DNA from: Oscillospiraceae bacterium
GTDB taxonomy: Bacteria; Bacillota; Clostridia; Oscillospirales; Acutalibacteraceae
Assembly (NCBI GenBank): GCA_003514385.1
Contig: DOQR01000009.1
Coordinates: 224,908-264,871, forward strand
DNA length: 39,964 nt
Direction of reading: 5' to 3'
The notes beneath the pieces are model-generated. The model did no database searches, was not told the DNA's origin, and saw only the letters and a list, made by a program, of their open reading frames with translations. Made by a program: the position numbers and the translations under genes. Below, piece by piece: positions 8,426 to 19,716 of the stretch (its first letter is position 1; every line of letters starts with the position of its first letter).

Positions 8426-10543
8426 ATGAAAAAAGCACTCAAATCGATTCTCGCAGTCGTTCTGGCGCTGACGATGATTATGTCGTGCTCTTTCGCCGCC
8501 ACTGCAAGCGCAGCGAGCGCGAATGCCGCACCGACTGACGTCTCGGTCTCGGAAATTCCGCAGATTATCGCGGGACTTGTGAAAATCGGCATTGAAGTCG
8601 CCAAGAAAGCCTATGAGTACTACGACAAGTATGTCCCGGATTCGGTAAAGGACTTCAATTCTACCGTTGCCAAGGACGCTGCCGGCGCGGTCAAGAATCT
8701 GGCAAAAATCGAACCGCTCAAGGTTTTGATAGGCGGCAAGGAGTACGATGTGAGCACCCCGTGGGGACTCATCATGGCGCTTGCAAAGATGGAGACGGAG
8801 CAGGAGAAGACCTGCATCCTCATGACCTATCTCGACTGCATCTTCACAAAGATAATCAGCTTCATTGCGGACATGGTCCCGCTGCCGAGGGGACTTACCA
8901 AGCTTGAGGACTATAAGCCCGAGAGCGAGAACTTCTACAAGGGCAGCAAGGAATTTGTCAGCGAGGCTTCTAAGGACGCGAAGTGGCAGCTCGGCTACAG
9001 CCAGGCGAGCCTCGTCCCCGACGATGTTCTCAACGGACATTATTATCTTGCGGGCTACCTGCTTCAGAACTTCCCGTCGAACACTGTTGAAACCGTGCTC
9101 GATGACATGAAGGTCCGCACTGTTGTTGTTGACGACGGACGCGGCAAGGTCGTTTTCTCGACCATCGAGTGCATCGGCATCGCGAGCGAGGACATCAAGC
9201 AGATCCGCGACCGCGTTGCAAAAGAGCTCAAAGACGAAAACATAATCTCTGTCAATGTCTTTGCGACCCATTGCCACAGCTGCATCGACACGCAGGGTCT
9301 CTGGAATCCCTTCTTCGTCAAGCTTGCGAAAAACATCGGCGTCACCTATAGCGGTAAGGGCGAGTATTCCTCCGGCACCGACCCGAAGTATATGAATTTC
9401 CTCTTCGACAAGACCACCGACACTATCGTTGAGGCGTGCAAGAACATGAAGTCCGGCGAGATGTATGAGGCTACCCTCGACCACCTCGGCGAGGACTACA
9501 TCAACGACAAGCGCGGCGTGTTCGACGCTGTCGACAATCTCACAAGACTTCGCTTCGTCCCCGACGACGGCAGCACCGAGACCTATATAGTCAACATGTC
9601 CGCTCATCCCTATATCACCGGTCTCAAGACCGACAAGAGCAGCGGCAAGGAGCTCTCCGCAGACTACACCTACTACATGGAGCAGATAATCAGCAGCGCG
9701 GAGAACAACAACACGAACTTCATGTTCATCAACGGCGCTCTGTGCGGAATTTATTCCGCCCGCGGAGTCACAAACGACGGCGTTGCCACCGTGCGCAGAA
9801 GCGAGGAGGCTACCCGCTACGGCAACGAGCTCGGCAGAATGGTAGTCGCCCTGACTATGACCAAGGACGAAATCATGCGCGCCGGCGATTGGCTTACGAA
9901 CGATAAGTTCTATGCCGATGCCGCCGAGGCGATAAAGAACAACACCGAGCTTACCGACGAAGAGAAGCAGAAGAAGCTCGACGAGATAACCGTTTGGTAC
10001 GAGAACTGGGAGCCCGTCGAGGAGACGAAAGTCGAGCCCATACTCAACATCAGACACAAGGAAGTCTTGGTCGAGATAAGCAATCCCGTTATCGAGGCTG
10101 TCGGCAAGGCGAGACTCGTCGGCAACAAGATATATTACGATAAGAACGAGACTCTCTATACCACAACGGAGATAGGCTATCTTGAGATAGGCAAGAACAT
10201 TAAAATTGCTCTTCTGCCCGGCGAAGTATCGCCCGAGCTTATCGACGGAAAAGGCGCCTGCCTTGCCGAGAACGCTTACAGCGGCAAGGGCTTCGGCTAT
10301 CCGTCGCTCAACAGCATCGTCAGCGACTATGCGGGCAAGAATGTTGAGCTCTATGTATTCGGCGAGGCTAACGATGCCTGCGGATATGTCGTGCCCGACA
10401 ATGACTACTGCATGATTTTCTTCGACGGTTCCGACCTGCTCGGCGACCACTATCAGGAGACCATCTCCTTCGGCAGAACGGTTGCTTCGACCCTCGTCAA
10501 GGCTTATGCCGAGATGATGAAGGATCTCAAAGCCGGAAAATAA
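8426..10543 (+). CDS. Secreted neutral/alkaline ceramidase-like hydrolase
   Basis: A 705-residue protein with a clear signal peptide (KK, hydrophobic core 7-22, cleavage near ATASA-A about residue 31). The body resembles the neutral/alkaline non-lysosomal ceramidase family: VVVDDGRGKVVFSTIECIG (about 232-250), ATHCHS (about 281-286, zinc-ligand region, THTHS in ceramidases) and MSAHP (about 392-396, second zinc His region). FINGALCGIYSA (about 434-445) replaces the usual G-D-V-S-P-N nucleophile loop. An N-terminal insert of about 150 residues precedes the conserved part. The altered nucleophile loop makes ceramide hydrolysis uncertain; it may act on another amide or ester. It is co-transcribed with the cytoplasmic GH106-like enzyme. 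SD is AAAGGAGA. Confidence 0.72.
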   Translation: MKKALKSILAVVLALTMIMSCSFAATASAASANAAPTDVSVSEIPQIIAGLVKIGIEVAKKAYEYYDKYVPDSVKDFNSTVAKDAAGAVKNLAKIEPLKVLIGGKEYDVSTPWGLIMALAKMETEQEKTCILMTYLDCIFTKIISFIADMVPLPRGLTKLEDYKPESENFYKGSKEFVSEASKDAKWQLGYSQASLVPDDVLNGHYYLAGYLLQNFPSNTVETVLDDMKVRTVVVDDGRGKVVFSTIECIGIASEDIKQIRDRVAKELKDENIISVNVFATHCHSCIDTQGLWNPFFVKLAKNIGVTYSGKGEYSSGTDPKYMNFLFDKTTDTIVEACKNMKSGEMYEATLDHLGEDYINDKRGVFDAVDNLTRLRFVPDDGSTETYIVNMSAHPYITGLKTDKSSGKELSADYTYYMEQIISSAENNNTNFMFINGALCGIYSARGVTNDGVATVRRSEEATRYGNELGRMVVALTMTKDEIMRAGDWLTNDKFYADAAEAIKNNTELTDEEKQKKLDEITVWYENWEPVEETKVEPILNIRHKEVLVEISNPVIEAVGKARLVGNKIYYDKNETLYTTTEIGYLEIGKNIKIALLPGEVSPELIDGKGACLAENAYSGKGFGYPSLNSIVSDYAGKNVELYVFGEANDACGYVVPDNDYCMIFFDGSDLLGDHYQETISFGRTVASTLVKAYAEMMKDLKAGK

Positions 10544-10552
10544 AATGAACAA

Positions 10553-10577
10553 AAGCCGGGGCTTTCAGCTCCGGCTT
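10553..10577 (+). terminator. Hairpin terminator after the ceramidase-like gene
   Basis: An 11-bp stem (10553-10563 with 10567-10577, one G-U), 3-base loop and a weak T-rich tail, 9 bases after the stop. Confidence 0.65.
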
Positions 10578-10620
10578 AGTTTATTGACAGCTTGCGGATT
10601 GCAATTTTGATGTAGATATA

Positions 10621-10651
10621 AAAAGACCGCCTGAATTTCAGGCGGTCTTTT
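10621..10651 (-). terminator. Bidirectional terminator, mainly for prs
   Basis: A near-perfect 15-base inverted repeat (10621-10635 with 10637-10651) with T runs on both strands. It lies 13 bases beyond the prs stop on the minus strand and also backs up the ceramidase-like gene on the plus strand. Confidence 0.92.
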
Positions 10652-10664
10652 ATACTATACTTTT

Positions 10665-11861
10665 TTATTTTACTTCTTCTGCGGTGCGGAAGCCTTTCTT
10701 GATGAGAAGGTTGTTTATTCTGTCTTTCGGGTCGAGAAGCTTGCTGACCGAGGTGTCGTGGTTGAGAGTGTCGATAACATAGGAGATGTACTTCGACAGA
10801 TCAACTTCGACATACCACTCGCGCTGTTTGAGCTCGGGGGTTCTGTAGATGAGGTTGGTGGTGAACACCTTGTTGATAAGGCCGCTTTCGTATGCCTTGT
10901 CGAAAGCCTCAAGTCCGTTGCAGAACAGACCGAAGCAGGTGCAGACGAAGATCCTTCTTGCTTTGAGCTCCTTGAGCTTCGTTGCAACTTCGATCATCGA
11001 CTCGCCGGAGGAGATCATGTCGTCAACGATGACAACATCCTTGCCCTCAACATTGTCGCCGAGGAACTCGTGGGCGATTATCGGGTTTCTGCCGTCGACA
11101 ACGACCGAATAGTCGCGTCTCTTGTAGAACATACCGAGGTCAACGCCGAGAACGGTCGAATAATAGATGCAGCGACCCATGCCGCCCTCATCGGGGGAAA
11201 TTATCATCAGATGATCGTTGTCGATCTTGAGATCGGGAACGTTCTTGACGAGAGCCTTTATCATCTGGTAAGCGGGCTGAATGTTTTCAAAGCCGTGGTT
11301 CGGAATAGCGTTCTGAACTCGTGCGTCGTGCGCATCAAAGGTGATGAGGTTGTCCACTCCGAGAGCGCTCAGCTCCTGAAGAGCCATGGCGCAGTCAAGG
11401 GATTCTCTGCTTGAACGCTTGTGCTGCCTTCCTTCGTAGAGCATGGGCATGATGACGGTGATGCGTCTTGCCTTGCCGCCGATCGCGCTGATGGCGCGCT
11501 TGAGGTTCGCATAGTGATCGTCGGGGCTCATCATATTGTCCTTGCCGTACATCTTGTAGGTCAGACCGTAGTTGAACATATCGCAGACGATGAAGATATC
11601 GTAGCCGCGAACGGACTGCTGGATGTGGCACTTCGATTCGCCCGAACCGAAACGCGGGAATGCCGCCTTGATGAGGTAGGAGTCGCGCTGATAGCCCGAG
11701 AACGCGATGGTTGTTTTGTGCTCGCTCTCGCGGATCTCACGCCATGTTTTGAGATAGGCGTCGATCTTTGCGGCAAGCTCCTCACAGCCGGGCAGGGCGA
11801 TGAGCGCAAGCGGTCCTACCGGAATAGTTGAAAAATCCGGTGCAGTTAAAGCTTCTGACAT
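10665..11861 (-). CDS. prs: Ribose-phosphate pyrophosphokinase (PRPP synthetase), long form
   Basis: Makes PRPP from ribose 5-phosphate and ATP, feeding purine, pyrimidine, His and Trp synthesis. Seen in the 398 residues are YEGRQHKRSSRES (about 142-154, the RQDR-type ATP loop), ITFDAHDARVQ (about 173-183, metal-binding His-Asp) and the PRPP loop VVIVDDMISSGES (about 276-288). The classical enzyme is about 315 residues. This one has a longer N-terminus (about 50 residues before the conserved core) and extra C-terminal residues, a variant I recall from Clostridia-like annotations. GGAGGG lies before the ATG. It has its own promoter and a bidirectional terminator. Confidence 0.93.
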   Translation of the reverse strand: MSEALTAPDFSTIPVGPLALIALPGCEELAAKIDAYLKTWREIRESEHKTTIAFSGYQRDSYLIKAAFPRFGSGESKCHIQQSVRGYDIFIVCDMFNYGLTYKMYGKDNMMSPDDHYANLKRAISAIGGKARRITVIMPMLYEGRQHKRSSRESLDCAMALQELSALGVDNLITFDAHDARVQNAIPNHGFENIQPAYQMIKALVKNVPDLKIDNDHLMIISPDEGGMGRCIYYSTVLGVDLGMFYKRRDYSVVVDGRNPIIAHEFLGDNVEGKDVVIVDDMISSGESMIEVATKLKELKARRIFVCTCFGLFCNGLEAFDKAYESGLINKVFTTNLIYRTPELKQREWYVEVDLSKYISYVIDTLNHDTSVSKLLDPKDRINNLLIKKGFRTAEEVK

Positions 11862-11913
11862 AATAATTCCCTCCGCAGATTAAATTGTCTTTTTTACCTT
11901 CATCTAACATTAT

Positions 11914-11942
11914 ATAATAAAAAGCGCCCGATTGATAGTCAA
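11914..11942 (-). promoter_or_regulatory. Promoter of prs
   Basis: On the minus strand, -35 TTGACT (11937-11942), 17-base spacer, -10 TATTAT (11914-11919). Confidence 0.75.
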
Positions 11943-12013
11943 AAAGAACTTTTTCGAAAAAAATCTGCCGCAGACAATTGGACGTTTTTTGTTAATTATG
12001 ACAATTTTAAAAC

Positions 12014-12835
12014 TTATGAGTTAGATACATGGACATCGAGCTGGTTGAACGGAATGTTGATTCCGTTTTCGTCGAAGGCTGTTTTGACATCCTCCTGCAG
12101 TTTGTAGTAGACGGTCAGATAATCGGAAGATGAGCACCATGCCATGAGCAGAAGATCGATGCTGCTCGCCGACTGCTGCTTGACGACGACTTCCGGCTCG
12201 GGATTTTTATAGATGAGTTCGTTCTTGAGCGCCTGCGCGCGGAGTACCTGCTTTGCGAGGGCTATGTCGTCGGAGTAGGAGACGGAGAAGGTCATGTCGA
12301 GTCTGCGGCGCCCTTCGGCGTTGTAGTTAATAATATTGTTGCTCGTGATGTGCGAATTCGGGACTATAACGCGCTTGTTGTCAACGGTTGTAAACACCGT
12401 GTACATCAGCTTTATCTCGTGAACCCGTCCGCTTATGTTCTCAAGTTCGACGAAGTCGCCGCTTTTAAAAGGCTTGTTGACGAGTATCTGTATGCCGCTG
12501 GCAAACTGGGCGATACTGTTTTGCAGACCCATGCCGGCGGTCAGTCCCGCCGCGCCGAGGGCGGCGATGAACGAGTTCAGATTGAAGCCGAGAGTCGAGA
12601 GCGCGGAGAGTATGACCGCAAATCTCAGCAGCCAGACTACGATGCTGCGCAGAAACGAGTGGATGGATGCGTCAACGCCCTTTCGCGTCAGACCTTTTAT
12701 CAGCAGTTTGCCGATAAGCGAGCTGACCCAGAAGCCGAGCGCGATTATTATCACAGCCCCGGCGAGCTTTGGCAGCGCGTCGACGAGCTTAGACATAAAT
12801 GTTTCAAGATCGAATGCCGAGAGTTTTTCCGTCAT
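12014..12835 (-). CDS. mscS: Small-conductance mechanosensitive channel MscS
   Basis: A 273-residue channel of the short MscS type: three transmembrane helices (about 21-45, 64-83 and 88-110), the last being the Gly/Ala-rich pore helix (AALGAAGLTAGMGLQNSIAQ). It continues into the beta domain (GIQILVNKPFKSGDFVE) and an alpha/beta vestibule domain ending at VHVSNS. It releases solutes on hypo-osmotic shock. Length and architecture match E. coli MscS (286 residues). GGAGGAA lies 7 bases before the ATG. prs lies 152 bases downstream in the same direction with its own promoter, so any co-transcription is partial. Confidence 0.93.
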   Translation of the reverse strand: MTEKLSAFDLETFMSKLVDALPKLAGAVIIIALGFWVSSLIGKLLIKGLTRKGVDASIHSFLRSIVVWLLRFAVILSALSTLGFNLNSFIAALGAAGLTAGMGLQNSIAQFASGIQILVNKPFKSGDFVELENISGRVHEIKLMYTVFTTVDNKRVIVPNSHITSNNIINYNAEGRRRLDMTFSVSYSDDIALAKQVLRAQALKNELIYKNPEPEVVVKQQSASSIDLLLMAWCSSSDYLTVYYKLQEDVKTAFDENGINIPFNQLDVHVSNS

Positions 12836-12864
12836 ATCTTTTTCCTCCGTTTTGGGTATGTCTC

Positions 12865-12893
12865 ATTATACCAAATGCGCCCCGAGTTTACAA
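12865..12893 (-). promoter_or_regulatory. Promoter of mscS
   Basis: On the minus strand, -35 TTGTAA (12888-12893), 17-base spacer, -10 TATAAT (12865-12870), 30 bases before the start codon. The -35 sits inside an imperfect tandem repeat. Confidence 0.7.
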
Positions 12894-12930
12894 CCTTTTG
12901 GACAAATGCGCCCGAATGTGCAACTTTGCG
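12872..12930. repeat. Imperfect tandem repeat (about 30 bp, two copies)
   Basis: CAAATGCGCCCCGAGTTTAC... (12872-12902) is followed by CAAATGCGCCCGAATGTGCA... (12903-12930). Both contain CAAATGCGCCC, then GA and a CAAC-CTTT or CAACTTT segment. It overlaps the mscS -35 region. Confidence 0.5.
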
Positions 12931-13070
12931 ACAGCGGGCGAATGTTGGGTATTTAATCGCGCTTTGCAGTGTGATAAAATATTTGGTAAGATGCGGACAT
13001 ATAGATATAAGCATTATAGATAAAAAAATATTTATTTGTGCTTTCTGTTCATTTTTCGGTCATAATTTTG

Positions 13071-13079
13071 TGGTAAAAT
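13071..13079 (+). promoter_or_regulatory. Probable extended -10 promoter of the V-ATPase operon
   Basis: TGG-TAAAAT (13071-13079), 64 bases before the first start codon. The -35 region is T-rich without a clear consensus. Apart from this, the mscS promoter and the tandem repeat, nothing else was recognised in 12836-13142. Confidence 0.45.
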
Positions 13080-13142
13080 AACAGAAAATGCGGCGGAAAA
13101 ATATTCTTTATATATGTTCGCCGATGAAAGGAGCGTGTTTCT

Positions 13143-13451
13143 ATGGCGTCCGAGATGCTTTCAAAGGTGCTCGATGCCGAAAATTCGGACAAAGAGGCGC
13201 AGAAAGCAGCGCACGAACAGGCGCAGAAAACCGTCGACGCGGCGGTCGAAGCGGGCGAGGGCGCAGTTGCAAGAAAGAAGGCCGAGGCCGCAAAGAAAGC
13301 GGAAGAAATCATCGCGGGTGCGCGCGAACAGGCGCGTGCAAACGAGGAGAAAGCCGAAAAGGCGGCAGGGGAGCGCAAGCGCGAAGTGCTTGCGGCTGCC
13401 GAAGCGCACAGAGCCGAGGCAATCAGAGCGGTTATGGAGACGGTGATCTGA
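13143..13451 (+). CDS. V-type ATPase subunit G/H-like (peripheral stalk coiled coil)
   Basis: A 102-residue, Ala/Glu/Lys-rich protein, helical throughout, with heptad-like runs (KKAEAAKKAEEIIAGAREQARANEEKAEKAAGERKREV). In V/A-type ATPases a small coiled-coil protein of this size (subunit G or H, NtpF-like) pairs with subunit E to form the peripheral stalk that holds the catalytic head to subunit I. Position as first gene of the operon fits. GAAAGGAG at about 13125-13132 supports the ATG. It ends in an ATGA overlap with an 18-codon frame that leads into the next gene. Such sequences diverge fast, so the assignment rests on length, composition and order. Confidence 0.8.
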   Translation: MASEMLSKVLDAENSDKEAQKAAHEQAQKTVDAAVEAGEGAVARKKAEAAKKAEEIIAGAREQARANEEKAEKAAGERKREVLAAAEAHRAEAIRAVMETVI

Positions 13452-13493
13452 TGAAACGGCTCAGAAATTACAGAAAAGTCAGGAGGTGTCAGG

Positions 13494-13507
<14 letters not shown>
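13451..13507 (+). CDS. Possible 18-codon coupling peptide ahead of subunit I
   Basis: ATG at 13451 overlaps the previous stop as ATGA. The frame encodes a basic 18-residue peptide (MKRLRNYRKVRRCQVGKA) ending at TAA 13505-13507, inside the subunit I coding region. Its path crosses the SD (AGGAGG, 13481-13486) and the TTG start of subunit I. It could serve only to bring ribosomes to a weak start codon. No protein function is proposed, and it may not be translated. Confidence 0.25.
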
Positions 13508-15988
<2,481 letters not shown>

Positions 15989-16000
15989 TGACCGAAAAAA

Positions 16001-16016
16001 CGGCGCGTATGCGCCG
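16001..16016 (+). other. Intercistronic hairpin after the proteolipid gene
   Basis: CGGCGC-GTAT-GCGCCG, a 6-bp GC-only stem with a tetraloop in the 42-base gap between K and E. There is no T tract, so it is not a simple terminator. It may stabilise the 3' end of the K message or act as a processing site. Confidence 0.5.
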
Positions 16017-16030
16017 GCGAAAGGGATGAA

Positions 16031-16618
16031 ATGATGAGCGGACTTGACAGAATAATTGAAAAAATAAACGCCGATTCTTTGGCGAGCTGCCGCGAGATTG
16101 CTGATCAGGCGCAGAAAAAGGCGCAGGATATCGCGGAGGACGCGAACGCGCGCGCCGAAAAGGCTTATTCCGATATTATAGCGGACGCTGAGAAAAAGGC
16201 ACAGTCGATATTAAATATGTCCGAAGCGAATATAAGCGGCATTGCCCGCAGAGCTGAGCTCTCAGCTAAAGTCGAGGCAGTCGATGCGGCGATAGAGGCG
16301 GCTTATGACGCAATGTGCAATATGGGCGCGGACGATTATTTCGCGGCGCTCGAAAAGCTCGCCGTCAGAAACGCCTGCAAGGGCGAGGGGGAGCTGAGGC
16401 TCTCGAAAGCCGATCTCGACCGCGTGCCGTCGGGCTTCGTTGAAAGAATAAACGCCGAATTGAAAGACGGTTCGGTGAAGCTCGCGGCGCAGGGCGCGGA
16501 TATCGAAAACGGGTTTATCCTCGTCTACGGCGATATTGAGATAAACTGCACCTTCAGAGCGCTCATAAACGAGCAGAAGGACACCATCCGCGAAAAAGTC
16601 TGCGGCGTGATATTTTAA
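16031..16618 (+). CDS. ntpE: V-type ATPase subunit E (peripheral stalk)
   Basis: A 195-residue protein with a long N-terminal helix rich in Ala, Glu and Lys (QKKAQDIAEDANARAEKAY) that would pair with subunit G/H. A globular C-terminal domain contacts the A/B head (for example GFILVYGDIEINCTFRALI, about 168-186, typical of the family's end). The size fits the family (about 190-200). AAGGG at 16021-16025 could serve ATG 16031 or the adjacent ATG 16034; the latter has slightly better spacing. The gap to the C gene is 6-15 bases. Confidence 0.9.
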   Translation: MMSGLDRIIEKINADSLASCREIADQAQKKAQDIAEDANARAEKAYSDIIADAEKKAQSILNMSEANISGIARRAELSAKVEAVDAAIEAAYDAMCNMGADDYFAALEKLAVRNACKGEGELRLSKADLDRVPSGFVERINAELKDGSVKLAAQGADIENGFILVYGDIEINCTFRALINEQKDTIREKVCGVIF

Positions 16619-16633
16619 ACGGCGGTGAGAAAT

Positions 16634-17605
16634 ATGCATGAAAATGAATATGCCTACGCCGTAGCGCGAATCAGAGCGAACGAAGTGAATCTGCTCACTC
16701 CCGCCGAGACTGAACAGCTGATATCGGCTGAGAGCTATGAGGCGGCGCTGAGACTGCTCGGCGACAAGGGCTGGCATACCGACGGCGTCGGTCACGACTA
16801 TGCGCCGATGCTCGAAGAGCATGTGAACGCCGCGTGGCAGCTGCTCAAAGAGAGCGCGCCGGACGCTTCACTTCTCGATGCGCTCGTGATAAACAACGAT
16901 TTCTTCAATCTCAAAGCGGCGCTCAAGGCGAAGTTCTCCGACCTCGACCCGTCCGACTATGTTGTAAAACCGAGCGTGTGGGATCCGGCGGAGATAATCG
17001 GCTACGTCGAGCGAAACGAGCTCGACTCCTTGCCCGAGTGCATGAGAGACTGCGCGCAGGCGGCTTATGACGCGATAGTCAAGCTCGAGAGCGGCAGACT
17101 TGCGGACACCGCGATAGATACGGCGGCGCTGAAAACGAGAAAGCAGTTCGCCGAAAAGAGCGGAAGCAGTCTTTTGATAAAAGAAGTCGAGCTCTCGTGC
17201 GCTGCCGCCGATATAAAAACGGCGCTGCGCTGTGCTTCGGCAGGCAGAACGGCTCAATATATCAAAAATGCGCTGTGCCCGTGCGAAAGTCTCGATTCGG
17301 ATGAGCTGATCCACGCGGCGTTCGAGGGCGTTGACGCAGTCGCGGATATGCTCGCGAACACTGAACTGGGCTCCCTTGCGGACAGCCTCAAAGAGGGGCT
17401 TACGGCTTTTGAAAAGAAGTGCGATGAGCTCTCGGCGCAGCAGATGACCGAAGCCAAATATACGGCGTTCGGTCCCGACCCGCTTGCGGCTTATTATAAC
17501 GCCGTCGAGACGGAGACGAAAAATGTCAGAGTTATACTCTCGGCGAAGCTCAACGGCTTTTCCGCAGAGACAATAAGAGCGAGAGTGAGGGAAGTCTATG
17601 CATAA
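16634..17605 (+). CDS. ntpC: V-type ATPase subunit C (central stalk funnel)
   Basis: A 323-residue, mostly helical protein of the vacuolar/archaeal subunit C (d-type) family, which links the central rotor to the proteolipid ring. YAYAVARIRANEVNLLTP near the N-terminus, the LxxDFFNLKAALKAK segment (about 90-104), and the ending [27 protein letters not shown] are typical. ATG 16634 is chosen over the in-frame GTG 16625 because GGCGGTGAG (16621-16629) spaces correctly only to the ATG. The 3' end overlaps the F gene by 8 bases. Confidence 0.92.
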   Translation: MHENEYAYAVARIRANEVNLLTPAETEQLISAESYEAALRLLGDKGWHTDGVGHDYAPMLEEHVNAAWQLLKESAPDASLLDALVINNDFFNLKAALKAKFSDLDPSDYVVKPSVWDPAEIIGYVERNELDSLPECMRDCAQAAYDAIVKLESGRLADTAIDTAALKTRKQFAEKSGSSLLIKEVELSCAAADIKTALRCASAGRTAQYIKNALCPCESLDSDELIHAAFEGVDAVADMLANTELGSLADSLKEGLTAFEKKCDELSAQQMTEAKYTAFGPDPLAAYYNAVETETKNVRVILSAKLNGFSAETIRARVREVYA

Positions 17606-17912
17606 GATAGCCGTTATGGGCGACAGAGACAGCATCTTCGGCTTTGCGTCCCTCGGAATGCACATCTTCCCCGTCGACGACCCCGCCGAGGCGGCGCCGA
17701 TGCTCCATAAAATGGCGGAGAGCGGGTATGCGGTGATATTCATCACCGAGGCTCTTGCCTCAGGGCTCGAAAACGAGCTCGAACGCTACCGCACAAGACC
17801 TCTGCCCGCAATAGTGCCCATTCCCGGAGTCAAGGGAAACACGGGCATGGGTATGAAGAATGTCAGCAGATCCGTCCAAAAGGCGGTCGGCTCGGACATA
17901 CTGGACAAATAA
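17598..17912 (+). CDS. ntpF: V-type ATPase subunit F (central stalk)
   Basis: A 104-residue protein with a Rossmann-like small domain starting [18 protein letters not shown], the signature of archaeal/bacterial subunit F (called NtpG in E. hirae). It binds subunit D in the rotor axle and can influence ATPase activity. GAGGGA lies before the ATG. It overlaps subunit C by 8 bases, implying translational coupling. The name ntpF is used here by subunit letter; E. hirae nomenclature differs. Confidence 0.9.
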   Translation: MHKIAVMGDRDSIFGFASLGMHIFPVDDPAEAAPMLHKMAESGYAVIFITEALASGLENELERYRTRPLPAIVPIPGVKGNTGMGMKNVSRSVQKAVGSDILDK

Positions 17913-17943
17913 TGACGCTCAACCGAAAGGCGTGATAACAGAT

Positions 17944-19716
17944 ATGACTACAGGAAAGATTTCAAAAATAGCCGGTCCGCTCGTTGTTGCAACGGGCATG
18001 CGCGAGGCGAACATGTTCGACGTCGTGCGCGTCAGCGACAGCAAGCTTATCGGCGAGATAATAGAGATGCACGGCGACAGAGCCTCCATTCAGGTCTATG
18101 AGGAGACCTCCGGACTCGGCACGGGCGAACCCGTCGAGTCAACGGGCGAGCCGCTGAGCGTCGAGCTCGGCCCCGGACTTATCGAGGGCATTTTCGACGG
18201 CATTCAGCGCCCGCTCGAAAAGATACGCGAGCTCGTCGGCAACAGCCTCGTCAGAGGCGTTGAGGTGCCCGCTCTCGACAGGGAGAAGAAGTGGCATTTT
18301 GTGCCGAAAGTGAAAGCGGGCGACAAGGTCGTCGGCGGCGATATCCTCGGCACCGTGCAGGAGACCGAGATAGTCGAACACAGAATAATGGTGAAGCCCG
18401 GCGTTGTCGGTACTGTCAAATCTATAGCTGAGGGCGATTACACCGTAACCGAGCAGATAGGCTCGATAGAGACCGCAAACGGCGATGAGCTGCCCGTAAC
18501 GCTCATGCAGAAGTGGCCCGTGCGCCGCGGCAGACCGTTTGAAAAGAAGCTTGCGCCGAATGTTCCGCTCGTCACCGGTCAGCGCGTCGTCGATACGCTG
18601 TTCCCGATAGCTAAGGGCGGCGTCGCGGCGATACCCGGCCCGTTCGGAAGCGGCAAGACTGTCACTCAGCATCAGCTTGCAAAGTGGGCTGAGGCGGATA
18701 TAGTCGTCTACATCGGCTGCGGCGAGCGTGGCAACGAGATGACAGATGTTCTGAACGAGTTCCCCGAGCTTATCGATCCGCATACCGGAAAGTCGCTCAT
18801 GGAGCGCACCGTGCTTATAGCAAACACTTCAGATATGCCCGTCGCCGCGCGTGAAGCGTCGATATACACGGGCATCACGATAGCGGAATATTTCAGAGAC
18901 ATGGGCTATTCCGTCGCCCTCATGGCGGACTCTACCTCCCGCTGGGCGGAGGCTCTGCGCGAGATGTCCGGCAGACTTGAAGAGATGCCCGGCGAAGAGG
19001 GCTACCCCGCTTATCTCGGCAGCAGACTTGCCCAGTTCTATGAGCGTGCGGGACGTGTTATTTCCCTCGGCTCGGACGGACGCGAGGGCGCGCTCTCGGT
19101 CATAGGCGCTGTTTCGCCTCCCGGCGGCGATATTTCGGAGCCTGTCTCCCAGGCGACACTCAGAATAGTAAAGGTCTTCTGGGGACTCGACTCGGCGCTC
19201 GCATATAAGCGACACTTCCCGGCGATAAACTGGCTGACGAGCTATTCGCTCTATGCCGACTCGCTCGGAAGCTGGTTCAACGAGAATGTCTCGGATGAGT
19301 GGACTACGCTTCGCGCAAGGCTCATGGCTCTGCTTTCAGATGAAGCTTCGCTCGATGAAATAGTCAAGCTCGTCGGTATGGACGCCCTCTCTCCGACAGA
19401 CAGACTCAAGATGGAGACTGCCCGCTCGATACGCGAGGACTTCCTGCATCAGCTCGCTTTCCACGAGGTGGACACATATTCGTCCCTGCGCAAGCAGTAT
19501 CTGATGATGAAGCTCGTCCTGCGCTTCTATGACGGTTCTCTCGACGCGCTCAAAAAGGGTGCGGATATTGAAAAACTCGTCTCGATATCCTCGAGAGAGA
19601 GCATCGGACGCTTCAAATATGTCCCTGAAAAGGACATTGAGGACACATATAAAACAGTCTGCGCGGCGATAGATTCCGAGATAAAAGCCGTTGTTGACGC
19701 AAGGGAGGAATACTGA
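17944..19716 (+). CDS. ntpA: V-type ATPase catalytic subunit A
   Basis: A 590-residue nucleotide-binding subunit. The P-loop GPFGSGKT is at 232-239, ahead of [12 protein letters not shown] and GCGERGNEM (catalytic Glu region). The non-homologous insert typical of A subunits (about 115-185) is present, and [27 protein letters not shown] is the classic family signature. It hydrolyses or makes ATP at the A/B interface. The frame is open upstream to 17860, overlapping subunit F, but ATG 17944 matches family starts ([12 protein letters not shown]) and follows AAAGG by 13 bases. The stop overlaps the B start as ATGA, and GGAGG lies within the A 3' end. Confidence 0.96.
   Translation: MTTGKISKIAGPLVVATGMREANMFDVVRVSDSKLIGEIIEMHGDRASIQVYEETSGLGTGEPVESTGEPLSVELGPGLIEGIFDGIQRPLEKIRELVGNSLVRGVEVPALDREKKWHFVPKVKAGDKVVGGDILGTVQETEIVEHRIMVKPGVVGTVKSIAEGDYTVTEQIGSIETANGDELPVTLMQKWPVRRGRPFEKKLAPNVPLVTGQRVVDTLFPIAKGGVAAIPGPFGSGKTVTQHQLAKWAEADIVVYIGCGERGNEMTDVLNEFPELIDPHTGKSLMERTVLIANTSDMPVAAREASIYTGITIAEYFRDMGYSVALMADSTSRWAEALREMSGRLEEMPGEEGYPAYLGSRLAQFYERAGRVISLGSDGREGALSVIGAVSPPGGDISEPVSQATLRIVKVFWGLDSALAYKRHFPAINWLTSYSLYADSLGSWFNENVSDEWTTLRARLMALLSDEASLDEIVKLVGMDALSPTDRLKMETARSIREDFLHQLAFHEVDTYSSLRKQYLMMKLVLRFYDGSLDALKKGADIEKLVSISSRESIGRFKYVPEKDIEDTYKTVCAAIDSEIKAVVDAREEY

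Noticed and set aside
8339..10552. 737-codon minus-strand frame opposite the ceramidase-like gene
   Set aside because: It lies antisense to a gene with a signal peptide and conserved motifs. Its sequence is low-complexity Val/Ala/Leu/Glu-rich, as expected of an antisense shadow.
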